In this document: positions 34,130 through 44,058 of the stretch, in pieces | How positions within the stretch are numbered: the first letter of the stretch is position 1 | How the letters are laid out: the number at the start of each line of letters is the position of its first letter | Assembly: GCF_027706745.1 (NCBI RefSeq) | Contig: NZ_JAQFWP010000025.1 | Location: forward strand, 22,288 to 86,287 | Direction: 5' to 3' | DNA: 64,000 nucleotides | Source: Nocardiopsis suaedae | GTDB taxonomy: Bacteria > Actinomycetota > Actinomycetes > Streptosporangiales > Streptosporangiaceae | The notes under the pieces: model-generated | Seen by the model: only the letters and a program-made list of their open reading frames with translations | The model's database searches: none | What the model was told of the DNA's origin: nothing | Translations under genes and position numbers: made by a program

Positions 34130-35509
34130 GTGTCCGACGGTTCCGCCCCCTCCCCACCGAATCCGCAGGCGCCCGACCCGGCGGAGGCCGATCCGTCGGC
34201 CCCCGGCACGCCGCAGGACCCCCGGCGCACCCGGCGCGACTTCCGGCTCTTCCTGTCCTCCCACGTCAGCAACGAGGTCGGCGGCGCGGTCACCATGGTG
34301 GCGCTGCCGCTGACCGCGGTCGTCCTGCTCGACGCCACGCCGCTGGAGGTGGGCGTGCTCGCCGCCGCCGAGCAGGCCGCGTTCCTCCTGCTGGGCCTGC
34401 CCGCCGGGGCCTGGGTGGACCGGATGCGGCGCCGCACCGTGATGATGGCGGTCGACGCGGCGCGCCTCCTCCTGCTCGCCTCGGTCCCCGCCGCCCACCT
34501 GCTCGGCGTGCTGGACGTCCCGGTGCTGGTCGTGATCGCGCTGCTGCTGGGCTGCGCCCAGCTGTTCGGGGACGTCGCCGACCACTCCTACCTGCCCAGC
34601 CTGGTCGGGCCGGACCGGCTGGTGCGGGGGAACGCCCGGCTGGAGGCGGTCCGGTCGGCCTCCGGCTTCGCCGGGCCGGGCATCGCCGGGACCGCGGTGC
34701 AGGTGTTCGGCGCCGCCGGGACCCTGGGGGCCAACGCGCTGACGGCGCTGACCTCGCTGCTGTTCCTGGGCGCGATCCGCACGCGCGAGCCGGACCCCGC
34801 CCCCGCGGGCCAGGTGGGCCTGGCCGGGCAGATCCGCGAGGGCGTGGCCTTCCTGGCCGGCCACCGGCTGCTGCGGCTGATCGTGCTGGAGACCGCGCTG
34901 ATCAACCTCTTCATGAGCGCGCTCTTCGCCATCGAGGTGCTCTTCCTGACCCGCACCGTGGGCCTGCCCCCGGCGGTGGTCGGCTGGATGATGGCCGGGG
35001 CCACCCTGGGCGCGCTGGGCGGCGCGGCGGTGACCGGGCGCCTGGCCGACGCCGTCGGCCAGGCCCGGCTGATCTGGCTGTCCCCGCTGGTGACGACGCC
35101 GTTCGGGCTGCTGCTGCCGCTCGCCGCGCCGGACTGGCGGGCCGGACTGTACGTGCTGGCCTCGGCGGTGCTGGCCGCGGGGACCGTCTGCTACAACATC
35201 TGCCAGGTCGCCTACCGGCAGCGGGAGTGCCCGCCGGAGCTGCTCGGGCGGATGACCGCGACGATCCGCACCATCGTCTGGGGCGTGATCCCGGTCAGCG
35301 CCCTGATCGGCGGGGCGGTGGCCGAACTGGCCGGTGTGCGCGAGGCGGTCGCGGTGTTCGCGGCGGGGATGGCGGTGAGCCCCCTGGTCCTGGTGTTCTC
35401 CCCGATGCGCCGGATGCGCGGGTTCGACGGCGACGGCCCACTTGCCGGTGCCGGGGACGGCGCCGACAGCCGGCGGCAAGGCCCCGGCAAGGGGGAGGGG
35501 GCACCGTGA
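34130..35509 (+). CDS. MFS transporter (EntS-like MFS_3 type)
   Basis: 459 residues, 12 helices, Pro/Ala-rich cytoplasmic N-terminus and basic C-terminus. The RLFLSSHVSNEVGGAVTMVALPL start, motif A as GAWVDRMRRRTVMMAVD and the QVAYRQRECPPELLGRMTATIRTI stretch match the MFS_3 group that includes enterobactin exporter EntS and many actinomycete multidrug or macrolide exporters. GTG start. It diverges from the ABC exporter operon. Confidence 0.87.
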   Translation: MSDGSAPSPPNPQAPDPAEADPSAPGTPQDPRRTRRDFRLFLSSHVSNEVGGAVTMVALPLTAVVLLDATPLEVGVLAAAEQAAFLLLGLPAGAWVDRMRRRTVMMAVDAARLLLLASVPAAHLLGVLDVPVLVVIALLLGCAQLFGDVADHSYLPSLVGPDRLVRGNARLEAVRSASGFAGPGIAGTAVQVFGAAGTLGANALTALTSLLFLGAIRTREPDPAPAGQVGLAGQIREGVAFLAGHRLLRLIVLETALINLFMSALFAIEVLFLTRTVGLPPAVVGWMMAGATLGALGGAAVTGRLADAVGQARLIWLSPLVTTPFGLLLPLAAPDWRAGLYVLASAVLAAGTVCYNICQVAYRQRECPPELLGRMTATIRTIVWGVIPVSALIGGAVAELAGVREAVAVFAAGMAVSPLVLVFSPMRRMRGFDGDGPLAGAGDGADSRRQGPGKGEGAP

Positions 35510-35578
35510 GGGCATCGGCGCACACGGCCCCTCCGGCGGACCACCGGACGGGCCGCCCCACGCAGAGGAGGCGGACCC

Positions 35579-36505
35579 ATGGGAACCATCACCCGGCACC
35601 AGGCCCCTGAAGACGCGGACGTCCCGGCACCGCCCGAGGTGCCCCCGCCCGGCCCGGAGTTCGGCTGGGAGTCGGCCGGCCTCGACCTGGACGCCTACCT
35701 GGAGCGCGTCGGGCACACCGGCCCCGTCCGCGCCGACCTGGCCACGCTGCGGGCGCTGGTCCGCGCGCAGGCCGAGAGCCTCCCCTTCGAGAACCTCGAC
35801 GTGCTGCTGCGCGGCGACGTCTCCCTGGAGATCGGCGCCCTGCAGGACAAGCTGGTGCGGCGCCGCCGCGGCGGGTACTGCCACGAGCTGAACGGCCTGC
35901 TCGCCACGGTGCTGGACCGCATCGGGTTCACGGTGACCGCGCTCAGCGCCCGGATGCTGTTCGGGGCCGACGCGGCCACGCTCCGGCCGGTCGGCCACAC
36001 CCTGCTGCGCGTCGACGTCCCGGGCGGGGGCGCCTGGATCGTCGACACCGGGGTCGGCGGCTGGGGCCCACCCGCGCCGCTGCCGCTCCGGAACGGGGCA
36101 CAGGTGCGGGCGGGGGACTGGCTCTACCGCCTGGACCGGACGCCGCGCGGGTGGCTGGTGCGGCTGCTGCGGCACGACGGCTGGTTCAACGTCCACCTGT
36201 TCACGCTGGAGCCGTACTACCGCCCGGACATGGCCGACTTCTCCTACATCGCGGCGCACCACCCGCGGTCCCCGTTCACCCGGATGGTCTCGGTACAGCG
36301 CAACGGCGCCTCCGAGCGGGCCGTGCTGACCGACCGCCGCCTGGAGACCCACCGCCCCGACCGCGCCCCCGAAGTGCGCACCCTCGCCCCTGAGGACGTG
36401 CCCGGCGTCCTGCGGGGGGTCTTCGGCCTGCACCTGCCGCCCGAGGACGAGGAGGCCCTGGTCCGCTTCACCGCCCGGGCACCGGAGGGGCAGGAGGTCG
36501 ACTGA
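35579..36505 (+). CDS. nat: Arylamine N-acetyltransferase
   Basis: 308 residues. Catalytic triad of the NAT family is intact: Cys101 in RRGGYCHELN, His140 in PVGHTLLRV and Asp156 in IVDTGVGG. About 30 residues of Pro-rich sequence precede the usual start of the fold. NATs acetylate arylamines and hydrazines, and paralogs close amide bonds in ansamycin synthesis, but no polyketide genes are near. Likely cotranscribed with the MFS gene 70 bp upstream. Confidence 0.93.
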   Translation: MGTITRHQAPEDADVPAPPEVPPPGPEFGWESAGLDLDAYLERVGHTGPVRADLATLRALVRAQAESLPFENLDVLLRGDVSLEIGALQDKLVRRRRGGYCHELNGLLATVLDRIGFTVTALSARMLFGADAATLRPVGHTLLRVDVPGGGAWIVDTGVGGWGPPAPLPLRNGAQVRAGDWLYRLDRTPRGWLVRLLRHDGWFNVHLFTLEPYYRPDMADFSYIAAHHPRSPFTRMVSVQRNGASERAVLTDRRLETHRPDRAPEVRTLAPEDVPGVLRGVFGLHLPPEDEEALVRFTARAPEGQEVD

Positions 36506-36647
36506 GCCGACCGGGCCTGGCCGGGATCGGCCGTCCGGGAACCTCCTGGTGACGGAGGTGCGGACGTCCGGTCCCGGGTTCTGGGCCTTGAGCGCCCCGA
36601 CGGACTCCTCTTGGATGGACGGACTCGCCGGTCCGAGGGAGGTGGTC

Positions 36648-38549
36648 GTGTCGGCGCACCCGTGGGCGCTGCGCATCCTGACCCGGGACCGGGGCACGGG
36701 GCAGGCCGATGCGATCGGGACGGGCGTCCTCCTGCCCGGGAACAGGGCCCTCACCTGCGCCCATGTGGTCGAGGCGGTCCGCGGCGGCGCGACGGTCGCG
36801 GTGGACAGCCCCGGATTCGATACCCACTGGTGCTCCGAGGTCGGCGACGTCCGGACCGTCCGACAGGACCGGGCCGACTTCGCGCTGCTCACCCTGGAGA
36901 CGCCGGCCCCCTCGTGGATGCAGAGCGCACGGCTGCAGCGCATCGGCCCGTTCGACAGGCGACAGCTGTCCACCTGCGGGTATCCGGCGGGCGGTGACGC
37001 CGCGATCTGGTTCTACCACTGGCTCGGGGAGTTCGGGGGCCGGCCCGGCCACGTCCAGATGCTGCGCCAGCCGTCGTCCCCCGGCATCATGCCCGGATGC
37101 AGCGGAAGCGGCGTGCGGGACGACCTGACCAACGCGGTCGTGGGACTTCTCGTCAGTTCGTGGGAGGCGGGGGAAGCGGGGGGCGGTGTCGCCTTCATGC
37201 TCCCCGTGGACGCGGTCATCGACGCGCTGCCCGACCTCGCCGACTGCCTGGAGACCCTGGACACCGCTGAGCCGGCGCCGGACCCCGACGGCGACCTGCC
37301 ACCGGAGGCGTCTCGGCAGGCCCATCGCCTCCTCTCCCAGATCAGGCCGCACCGGCTGGGCACACTGGTGCGGATGGCGGCGCCGTCGGGTGACACGCTC
37401 CTCCGGGGCCGCGAACCCCGCGACACGGTCGAGGCATTCGAGGCGCTCCTCGACCGGAACGCGCCGCTGAGCGGTGTGCCGCCGTACCTCTTCTTCGCCG
37501 ACCTCGTCCTGGCCGAGGCCGAGGCGGGGCGCGCGGACACCGGGTCCGGGGTCCGGCCGCTCCGCGCGCTGCGCGCCTGGGTCGGCGACCAGGCCGAGCG
37601 CCTTGAGCTCCTTGAGCGGCAGGGGGCGAGCCGGGTCCGGGCGGCTCTGGCCGAACGGCGGGCGCGCCTCACCGAGCCGGGCGAGGGCCACGGCCACGTA
37701 CTGCTGCGGATCGAGCGTGAAGGCGACCGTCCCGACGACGCACGGCGCCGCCTGAGCGCGTGGCGCAGCGGCCCCGAGGAATGGCTGCCCGAACGGGTCG
37801 TGGACGCGGTGGTCCCCATGGGAGGGCTGGCCGAGCGCGCCGTCCGGGCGATCGTCGAGGCCGAGACCGGCTGGCTGGAGGAGCAGGAGACCGACCCCCT
37901 GGTCGAGATCGCCCTGCCGGTCGAGTTCCTCGACCTGGAGGTCGAGAGGTGGCCGTATCCGGTCCACGGCGCGGACGCGCCCTGGACCCACGGCCCCACG
38001 GTCCCTCTCGGCATCCGCCACGACGTGGTCGTCCGGGGCGTGACCCGGCCCCGGACATCGAAGGTCCGGTGGAGGTCGCGGTGGGCGCGCCTGCAGGATC
38101 CGCTCCGCCCCCGGGTGCACTGGGTGCCCGCGTCGTCCGAGGCGGGGCCCGACTCGGCGACGCGGGTCTATATCGCTCTCGAACAGGACAACGAATCGAC
38201 GCTCGTCGTGCTCGGCCCGGGAATCGGTACCGACCTCGGGGCAGCGGCGATGGGTAGCGCCCTGATCTCGGGCTACCCGTACCTGCTTTGGGACCGGCGT
38301 GGGCCCCTCGACGACGAGTTCCGGCGCGAGTTCGAAGCGGCCATGGAGGCCAAGGCGGCGATCGAAGCGGAGGGCGCTTCGGGCGCGCGGCTCGTGCGGG
38401 AGGCCGTACGGCACTTGCGGAGGACCGGCCGCAGGGCCGACGATGGAAGCGGAGACGGGCCGCACAGGCGGATCGTGCTCTTCCATGAGGATCCCCACCG
38501 CCCCCTACCATCGATCGCCCCCGCCGCCTGCGTGCGCACGGAACGCTAG
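36648..38549 (+). CDS. VMAP: trypsin-like serine protease fused to VMAP-C domain
   Basis: 633 residues from the GTG at 36648, chosen for the strong GAGGGAGG 5 bases before; the frame is open from 36549. Residues 15-195 are a chymotrypsin-fold protease with an intact triad: His39 in LTCAHVV, Asp77 in RADFALL and Ser152 in PGCSGSG. Then a helical segment (about 221-340) like the effector-associated domains of conflict proteins, and a VMAP-C domain with HVLLRIER near 350, VEIALPVEFLDLEVERWPY near 419-437 and LGIRHDVVVRG near 454. In vWA-MoxR-VMAP systems this protein is the bridge that couples ATPase and vWA to an effector; here the protease would be the effector. A MoxR gene follows 11 bp later. 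Confidence 0.85.
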   Translation: MSAHPWALRILTRDRGTGQADAIGTGVLLPGNRALTCAHVVEAVRGGATVAVDSPGFDTHWCSEVGDVRTVRQDRADFALLTLETPAPSWMQSARLQRIGPFDRRQLSTCGYPAGGDAAIWFYHWLGEFGGRPGHVQMLRQPSSPGIMPGCSGSGVRDDLTNAVVGLLVSSWEAGEAGGGVAFMLPVDAVIDALPDLADCLETLDTAEPAPDPDGDLPPEASRQAHRLLSQIRPHRLGTLVRMAAPSGDTLLRGREPRDTVEAFEALLDRNAPLSGVPPYLFFADLVLAEAEAGRADTGSGVRPLRALRAWVGDQAERLELLERQGASRVRAALAERRARLTEPGEGHGHVLLRIEREGDRPDDARRRLSAWRSGPEEWLPERVVDAVVPMGGLAERAVRAIVEAETGWLEEQETDPLVEIALPVEFLDLEVERWPYPVHGADAPWTHGPTVPLGIRHDVVVRGVTRPRTSKVRWRSRWARLQDPLRPRVHWVPASSEAGPDSATRVYIALEQDNESTLVVLGPGIGTDLGAAAMGSALISGYPYLLWDRRGPLDDEFRREFEAAMEAKAAIEAEGASGARLVREAVRHLRRTGRRADDGSGDGPHRRIVLFHEDPHRPLPSIAPAACVRTER

Positions 38550-38560
38550 GGAGACTCCGG

Positions 38561-39658
38561 ATGGACGATGCGATCTCCGCCGGGGCCGACCTGGCAGGCG
38601 GGCGCTGGTGGATCTATCAGGGCCGGGGGCTGCCGCGCACCGAGCCGCTGGATGCCGAGCTCCCGCCGCCGCCTCCCTGGCGCGACTTTCGGGGCGGTCC
38701 CGTCCTGGAGCCGCCCCCCGGGGACGAGGACGGCTACGCACGGCGCCTGGGGGCCCCGGAGGGCGCCCCGCCGCCGACCGGCCGGAGCGAGCTGAACGCC
38801 GTCAACGCCGCGCTCTACCTGCGCCGCCCCCTCATCGTGACGGGCCCACCGGGTGCGGGGAAGTCGACGCTGGCCTACCGGGTGGGCCGGGAGCTGGGGC
38901 TCGGCCGCGTGCTCAGATGGCCGATCTCCAGCCGGAGCTCCCTGCGGCACGGGCTCTACGAGTACGACCCCATCGGGCGTGTGCACGACATCGCCGCCGG
39001 GGAGGGCGGTCCGGGACGGGAGCCCGGCCCGCGCCCCGGCATCGGGGAGTACCTCCGGCTCGGCCCGCTGGGGACCGCCCTGCTGCCGCAGGCCCTGCCC
39101 CGGGTGCTCCTCGTCGACGAGATCGACAAGGGCGACCTGGACCTGGCCAACGACCTGCTGGACGTGATCGAGGAGGGGGAGTTCACCGTCCCCGAGCTGG
39201 CCCGCTCGTCGGGCGGGGAGGAGGTGCGGGTCCGCACCGACGACCCCGGCCGGTGGGCGGCGGTCGCCGGGGGGCGGGTCCGGTGCCGGGAGTTCCCGCT
39301 CATCATCATGACGAGCAACGGGGAGCGCGCCTTTCCCGAAGCCTTCAAACGCCGCTGCCTCCACTTGGACGTGGGCGACCCGGATGCCGAGCGGCTGGCC
39401 GCGATGGTCGAGGCGCACTTCCGCCGCCGGTTCGAGGGCGAGGGCGCCCAGGAACGGCAGGAGGCCGCGCGGGAACTGCTCTCCCGGTTCCTGCGGCGGC
39501 GGGAGGAGGGCGGAGGACTCACCATCGACCAGCTCCTCAACTCCGTGCACATCGCCATCAGCTCCCCGGCGGCCGCGGAGGCCGCCTCCGGGGACGAGAT
39601 GCTCGACTTCCTGTGGCGCCGCCTCAACGAGTTCGAAGGCGAGGAGCATTGGACATGA
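38561..39658 (+). CDS. MoxR-type AAA+ ATPase
   Basis: 365 residues. P-loop GPPGAGKST (95-103), Walker B VLLVDEIDKG (182-191), sensor-1 IIMTSNGER (248-256) and the FKRRCLHL arginine motif (263-270) are intact. In its family the ATPase acts as a chaperone that remodels vWA-domain partners. It starts at an ATG with AGGGAG upstream, and its stop overlaps the next start (ATGA). The N-terminal 75 residues hold a WWIYQGRGLPR segment that may dock the partner. Confidence 0.92.
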   Translation: MDDAISAGADLAGGRWWIYQGRGLPRTEPLDAELPPPPPWRDFRGGPVLEPPPGDEDGYARRLGAPEGAPPPTGRSELNAVNAALYLRRPLIVTGPPGAGKSTLAYRVGRELGLGRVLRWPISSRSSLRHGLYEYDPIGRVHDIAAGEGGPGREPGPRPGIGEYLRLGPLGTALLPQALPRVLLVDEIDKGDLDLANDLLDVIEEGEFTVPELARSSGGEEVRVRTDDPGRWAAVAGGRVRCREFPLIIMTSNGERAFPEAFKRRCLHLDVGDPDAERLAAMVEAHFRRRFEGEGAQERQEAARELLSRFLRRREEGGGLTIDQLLNSVHIAISSPAAAEAASGDEMLDFLWRRLNEFEGEEHWT

Positions 39659-42600
39659 GCGGCGACGATGCCGCACACACGAACCGCGTCCCGACGTCCT
39701 CGCAATGGGCCGACGCGCTGTGGCTCGCCGCCCGGGCGGCCGAAGCCGCGGAACCGGAGCACCGGGCGCGCGCCCCCGACGGCGGTGAGGGGGAGGCACC
39801 GCTTGGACCGCAGTCCCCCGAGCCCCCGGCCGCCGTCGCCCCTCCGGCAGCCGTCGACACCCCGGCCCTCCCCGCCCCTGAGCCTCCACCGCGGCATGAT
39901 CCCGGACCGTCCGTGCCCAAGGCGCCCGTGGACGTGTCCGTCGACCCCCTGGACGGTCCCGCCTCGCCTGTGGGCCCCTCCTTCCGCCTCTCCGAGCAGT
40001 CGGGGCAGGCCGCCCCCACCCTCGTCCGCGACCGCCTCGACCAGCGCCTGGTCGAGCGGACGCTGCGCCCGCTCGACGCATGCACGGACTCCGCGAGCAC
40101 ATGGGCCCTGGACGAGGAGACGACGGCGCGCACGGCGGCGGCCACGGGCCGCTGGATCCCCCGGACACGTCCCGAGCGCGTCCGCCGCTTCCGACTGCTG
40201 TCGGTGCGCGAGGACTCGCTGACGATGCGGTTCCACGCGCCGGTGCTCGACCAGTTCGACCGGCTGCTGAGCGGGCGGGGGATCTTCGCCGACGTGCGGC
40301 ACCTGCGTCTCAGGCCCCGCGGGGATGGTCCGGAGCGCCCATCGGCGGCCGAGGCGGCCGAGGCGGCGGAGTGGAACGCCGCGGACCACGTGATCGCCGC
40401 CAGCGACCCGGGGGCGGTTCTGCTCGTGGCCACCGACGGCCTCTCCTCCGAGTGGAGGTCCGGGCGGTTCCAGCGGCGGCTCGCCCGGTGGTCGTCGCGT
40501 CACCTGGTGGCCTTGCTGAACGTTCATCCCCGCGGGCAGTGGCGGAGGACCTGGCTCGACACGCGCCGCGCGCGGCTGAGCCGCCCCCGGGGAGGCGTCC
40601 GCGGAGACGCGGTGCCCAACACGCGCCTGACCGCGCGGCTGACCGACCCCGGAGAGAGGCCCCCGTTCGTGCCGCCGCCGCATCCGGGGGCGACACCGGT
40701 ACCCGTGCTCTCCTTCCCCGACGGCCTGGAGGACTTCGCCCTTTTCGCGTCGGGCGCCCGTGTCCCGGGCGGGTTCCATACCCGGGTGCTCCCCGTCTCG
40801 CCGTACGCCGCCGGCCCGGACGCCGGGGGAGGACCGGCCGGGGCCGCGGACTTCGAGGAGTCGGCCGAGCAGGCGGTGGGCCGTTTTCGGGCCGAGGCAT
40901 CAGAGGCGGCGTTCCGGCTGGTACGGGCGCTTGCCGCGGTGCCGCTGAGCCTCCCGGTGGTCCAGGCCGTCCGCCGGGCGGTGGTCCCCGAAGCCGACCG
41001 GATGCACGTCGCCGAGGTGATGGCCTCGGGACTGCTCCGCTGGGAGGAAAGAGGAGCGGACGGCCGCCCGGCGTTGGAGATCGCGCAGAAGGCGCGAGAG
41101 GTGCTCCTGTCCCTCGGTCGGCGTTCGGACACGCTCCGGGCGCTGCGGGCCTGGGCACTGGCGGTCCGCGGCGAACTCCCCTGGTCGGTGTCGTTCGAGG
41201 CGGCCCTCGAGGCACCGTCGGCACGCGGATCCCTTCTGCAGTCCGTTCCGGGGTCCGCGGTTCCCGCGGCGAAGATCGTCCTCGATTCGCTACGCTCCGC
41301 CTCGGGGGTCTATCTGCGCATGGCCGCCCACCTCAGAAGCGCGCTCGACAGTGAGGTTCCCGTTCCGATGCGGTCCGACTCCCCGCCCGTTCGTGCCCAG
41401 GCGCTCTTGGACGCCGACGTCGTGGTCGCGGCGGACGAGCCCGATGCCGACGCCGTGCTGCCGGACGCCCCGGTGGAGCTCCCTGACGATTCGACCCCCC
41501 ACAACGACACTGGAGTGGATCCGTTGGCAGCAGCGCGCTCTGTCTCTCCCCAGGCGGTGACCCGGCACCGGCCTTCCGACCCGCCGCCGGTGTGGTCGCC
41601 CGAGATCCCGCAGAAGAACCGGACCTTCATCGGGCGGGCGGAGGAGCTGGAGCAGCTGCACCGGCGCCTGGAGGAGGGCACCACGAGCCTTCTCCCTGAG
41701 GCGGTCTGGGGCATGGGCGGCGTGGGCAAGACCCAGCTCGCCGTCGAATACCTCTACCGGCACCAGGACGAGTACGACCTGGTGTGGTGGGTGCCCGCGT
41801 CGAGTACCGGGGAGATGATGCGCTCCCTGAGCGATCTCGCCCGGACACTGGAGCTCCCCGTGGGGGCCTCGCCTGACCAGGCCGTCCCGGCGGTCCTGGA
41901 GGCCCTCAGGCGCGGCGCCCCCTACCGCGACTGGCTGCTGGTCTACGACAACGCCGATTCGCCCCAGATGGTGCAGGACTTCCTGCCGTCCGGCGGCCCC
42001 GGGCGGGTGCTGATCACCTCCCGCAACCGGGACTGGGAGCGCACCACGCGTGCGATGGAGGTCGACGTCTTCGAGCGGGAGGAGAGCCGTGAGCTCATCC
42101 TCCTGCGGCGCCCCGACCTCTCCGGGGAGGAGGCCGACCGGGTCGCCGAGGTCTTGGGCCACCTGCCCCTCGCGGTCGAGCAGGCGGCCGTGTGGCTGCT
42201 GCAGACCGGGATGGACACGGACGACTACCTTGAGGCGTTCGAGGCCGAGAGCGAGTCCCTCCTCGACATCCCGGGCCTGACCGAGTACGGGCGGCCCGTG
42301 ACGGCGGCGTGGAACCTGTCGCTGAGCCGCTTGGAGGACAAGAACCCGGCGGCCTCCAGACTGCTCCGCATCTGCTCCCATTTGGCTCCGGTCCCTGTTC
42401 CCAAGCGCTATTTCAAGTCGGCGCGGGGGGCCGAGCTCCCGCCGGAGGTGCGCAGCACGCTCAACAGCCCGGTGGCGCTGAACGCCGCGCTCCGGGACAT
42501 CGGCCAGCTCTCACTGGCGCGGCTGGACCACCGCGACGGGAGCCTGCAGATGCACCGGTTGGTGCAGCAGAGCCTCCGGTACCGGATGACGGAGGAGGAG

Positions 42601-44058
42601 CGCGCTGAGGCGCGCCACCAGGCCCATCTGATCCTTGCCGCTGTCGACCCCGAAGCGCCGGAGAACCCGTCGGAGTGGCCGACCTACGCGGAGATGCTCC
42701 CTCACATCCGTGCGGCCGAGGTGCACGACAGCTCAGAGCCCTGGGTGCGCAACCTGACCGTGAACGTCGCGTCCTTCCTCAACCTCTGGGGCGACCTGCA
42801 GGGCGCCGTCAACGTGGCTCAGAGGGCCCTTGACCTGTGGGGCGGGCCCACGACGGATGCCCAGGTCTTGGGTGCGGCCGACGTCCTGATGGAGGCGAAG
42901 CGGAGACTGGGGGTCTTCCAGGAGGCGCAGGAACTCAATGAAGACCTGCGAACGCGCCTCTTGGAAGAGCGCGGACTCCAGAATGAGGACACGCTCCACT
43001 TCACCGGCCTGTTGAGTTACGGCAAGCGGATCGAAGGGGACTTCTTCGGGTCGTACGAGCTGTCGAAAGAGGCGTGGGAGGGCGGACAGCGGCTGCTCGG
43101 TCCCGACGATCCCATCGCGTTGCGCTTGGCCCACCTGCACGGTGTCGCTCTGAGGCACCTCGGGCGCATCGATGAGGCGCTGGAGATGGATCGCGCCACG
43201 TATGAGAACTTCCAAGAGGTCCTGGGGCTGGAGACCCCCCTCACCAACAACAGCGGTGTCGCGATCGGGGTCGACCTGTTCACCCTGGGGCGCTACAGCG
43301 AGGGGGAGGCCTGGCTCCGGCGGCAGGTGGAGATCATCTCCCGTGTCTTCGGACCCGACTCCACTCTGGCCTACGGCCCGCGCGGGGTGTACTCCGTCGC
43401 TTTGTACCGGGCCGGACGGGCGGAGGAGGCCGTTGAGGAGGCCCGCGCGGTCCACCTGCACTACGTCACGCGTGAAGGCGGGCACCGTCGGAGCGTGCTG
43501 GAGAAGTCGGCCGGCGCGTACATGATGGCGCTGCGGGCGGCCGGAAGGTTCGAGGAGGCCCTCGAAGCCGGGAAGGGGCTGCTCGAAACCCAGACCGAGC
43601 TCTTCGGCGAGCGGCATCCCGACACTCGGGCGCTCCAGGCCAACTGGGCGATGGTGTGCCGGAGCGTCGGCCGCCTGGATGAGGCCCGGCGCCTCGCCGA
43701 GGCGGCGTACCAGGGGCTGTACGAGGCGCTGGGCGAAGAGCATTCCTACGTTCCCGCCGCCGCCATCGGGCTGGCCAACTCCATGGCCGCACAGGGCGAC
43801 CTGTCGGGCGCGGTCGAGCGGGACCGTTCGACCCTGGAGCTCGCCCGCCGCACGCTCGGAGAGCGGCACCCCGTCACCCTCGCCGCCGAGCGGAACCTTC
43901 TGTGCGGGGAGGCCGGACGGGAAGGGGCGGACCCCGCCGTACGGCTCGAAGGCCTGCGAGCCCTCTACGCCGAGGTCCACGGCGAGCAGCACCCGCTCAC
44001 TCAGGGCCTGGCCCGGGGCGAGCGCGAAGAGCGGGACATCTACACACCGGCCCTGTGA
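39655..44058 (+). CDS. vWA-like / NB-ARC / TPR protein (SAV_2336 and FxsT type), bacterial NLR
   Basis: 1467 residues, the third gene of the locus. After a Pro/Ala-rich N-terminus, residues about 180-350 look like a von Willebrand A domain: SVREDSLTM (183-191) at the MIDAS loop and LLVATDGLSSEW with TDG at 260-262. Residues about 350-640 are helical. A STAND NTPase follows: IGRAEELEQL near 658, P-loop GMGGVGKT (686-693), LLVYDNAD (Walker B, 761-768), ITSRNRDW and HLPLAVEQAA. From about 1035 to the end are 8-10 TPR repeats. This matches the SAV_2336 / FxSxx-COOH-system TPR family as I recall it. The start ATG overlaps the ATPase stop. Confidence 0.85.
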   Translation: MSGDDAAHTNRVPTSSQWADALWLAARAAEAAEPEHRARAPDGGEGEAPLGPQSPEPPAAVAPPAAVDTPALPAPEPPPRHDPGPSVPKAPVDVSVDPLDGPASPVGPSFRLSEQSGQAAPTLVRDRLDQRLVERTLRPLDACTDSASTWALDEETTARTAAATGRWIPRTRPERVRRFRLLSVREDSLTMRFHAPVLDQFDRLLSGRGIFADVRHLRLRPRGDGPERPSAAEAAEAAEWNAADHVIAASDPGAVLLVATDGLSSEWRSGRFQRRLARWSSRHLVALLNVHPRGQWRRTWLDTRRARLSRPRGGVRGDAVPNTRLTARLTDPGERPPFVPPPHPGATPVPVLSFPDGLEDFALFASGARVPGGFHTRVLPVSPYAAGPDAGGGPAGAADFEESAEQAVGRFRAEASEAAFRLVRALAAVPLSLPVVQAVRRAVVPEADRMHVAEVMASGLLRWEERGADGRPALEIAQKAREVLLSLGRRSDTLRALRAWALAVRGELPWSVSFEAALEAPSARGSLLQSVPGSAVPAAKIVLDSLRSASGVYLRMAAHLRSALDSEVPVPMRSDSPPVRAQALLDADVVVAADEPDADAVLPDAPVELPDDSTPHNDTGVDPLAAARSVSPQAVTRHRPSDPPPVWSPEIPQKNRTFIGRAEELEQLHRRLEEGTTSLLPEAVWGMGGVGKTQLAVEYLYRHQDEYDLVWWVPASSTGEMMRSLSDLARTLELPVGASPDQAVPAVLEALRRGAPYRDWLLVYDNADSPQMVQDFLPSGGPGRVLITSRNRDWERTTRAMEVDVFEREESRELILLRRPDLSGEEADRVAEVLGHLPLAVEQAAVWLLQTGMDTDDYLEAFEAESESLLDIPGLTEYGRPVTAAWNLSLSRLEDKNPAASRLLRICSHLAPVPVPKRYFKSARGAELPPEVRSTLNSPVALNAALRDIGQLSLARLDHRDGSLQMHRLVQQSLRYRMTEEERAEARHQAHLILAAVDPEAPENPSEWPTYAEMLPHIRAAEVHDSSEPWVRNLTVNVASFLNLWGDLQGAVNVAQRALDLWGGPTTDAQVLGAADVLMEAKRRLGVFQEAQELNEDLRTRLLEERGLQNEDTLHFTGLLSYGKRIEGDFFGSYELSKEAWEGGQRLLGPDDPIALRLAHLHGVALRHLGRIDEALEMDRATYENFQEVLGLETPLTNNSGVAIGVDLFTLGRYSEGEAWLRRQVEIISRVFGPDSTLAYGPRGVYSVALYRAGRAEEAVEEARAVHLHYVTREGGHRRSVLEKSAGAYMMALRAAGRFEEALEAGKGLLETQTELFGERHPDTRALQANWAMVCRSVGRLDEARRLAEAAYQGLYEALGEEHSYVPAAAIGLANSMAAQGDLSGAVERDRSTLELARRTLGERHPVTLAAERNLLCGEAGREGADPAVRLEGLRALYAEVHGEQHPLTQGLARGEREERDIYTPAL

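Noticed and set aside
38299..39654. In-frame extension of the NLR-like gene upstream, overlapping the VMAP and MoxR genes
   Set aside because: The frame is open by chance in GC-rich DNA. The MoxR gene has intact motifs on another frame, and the ATGA overlap at 39655 marks the true start.
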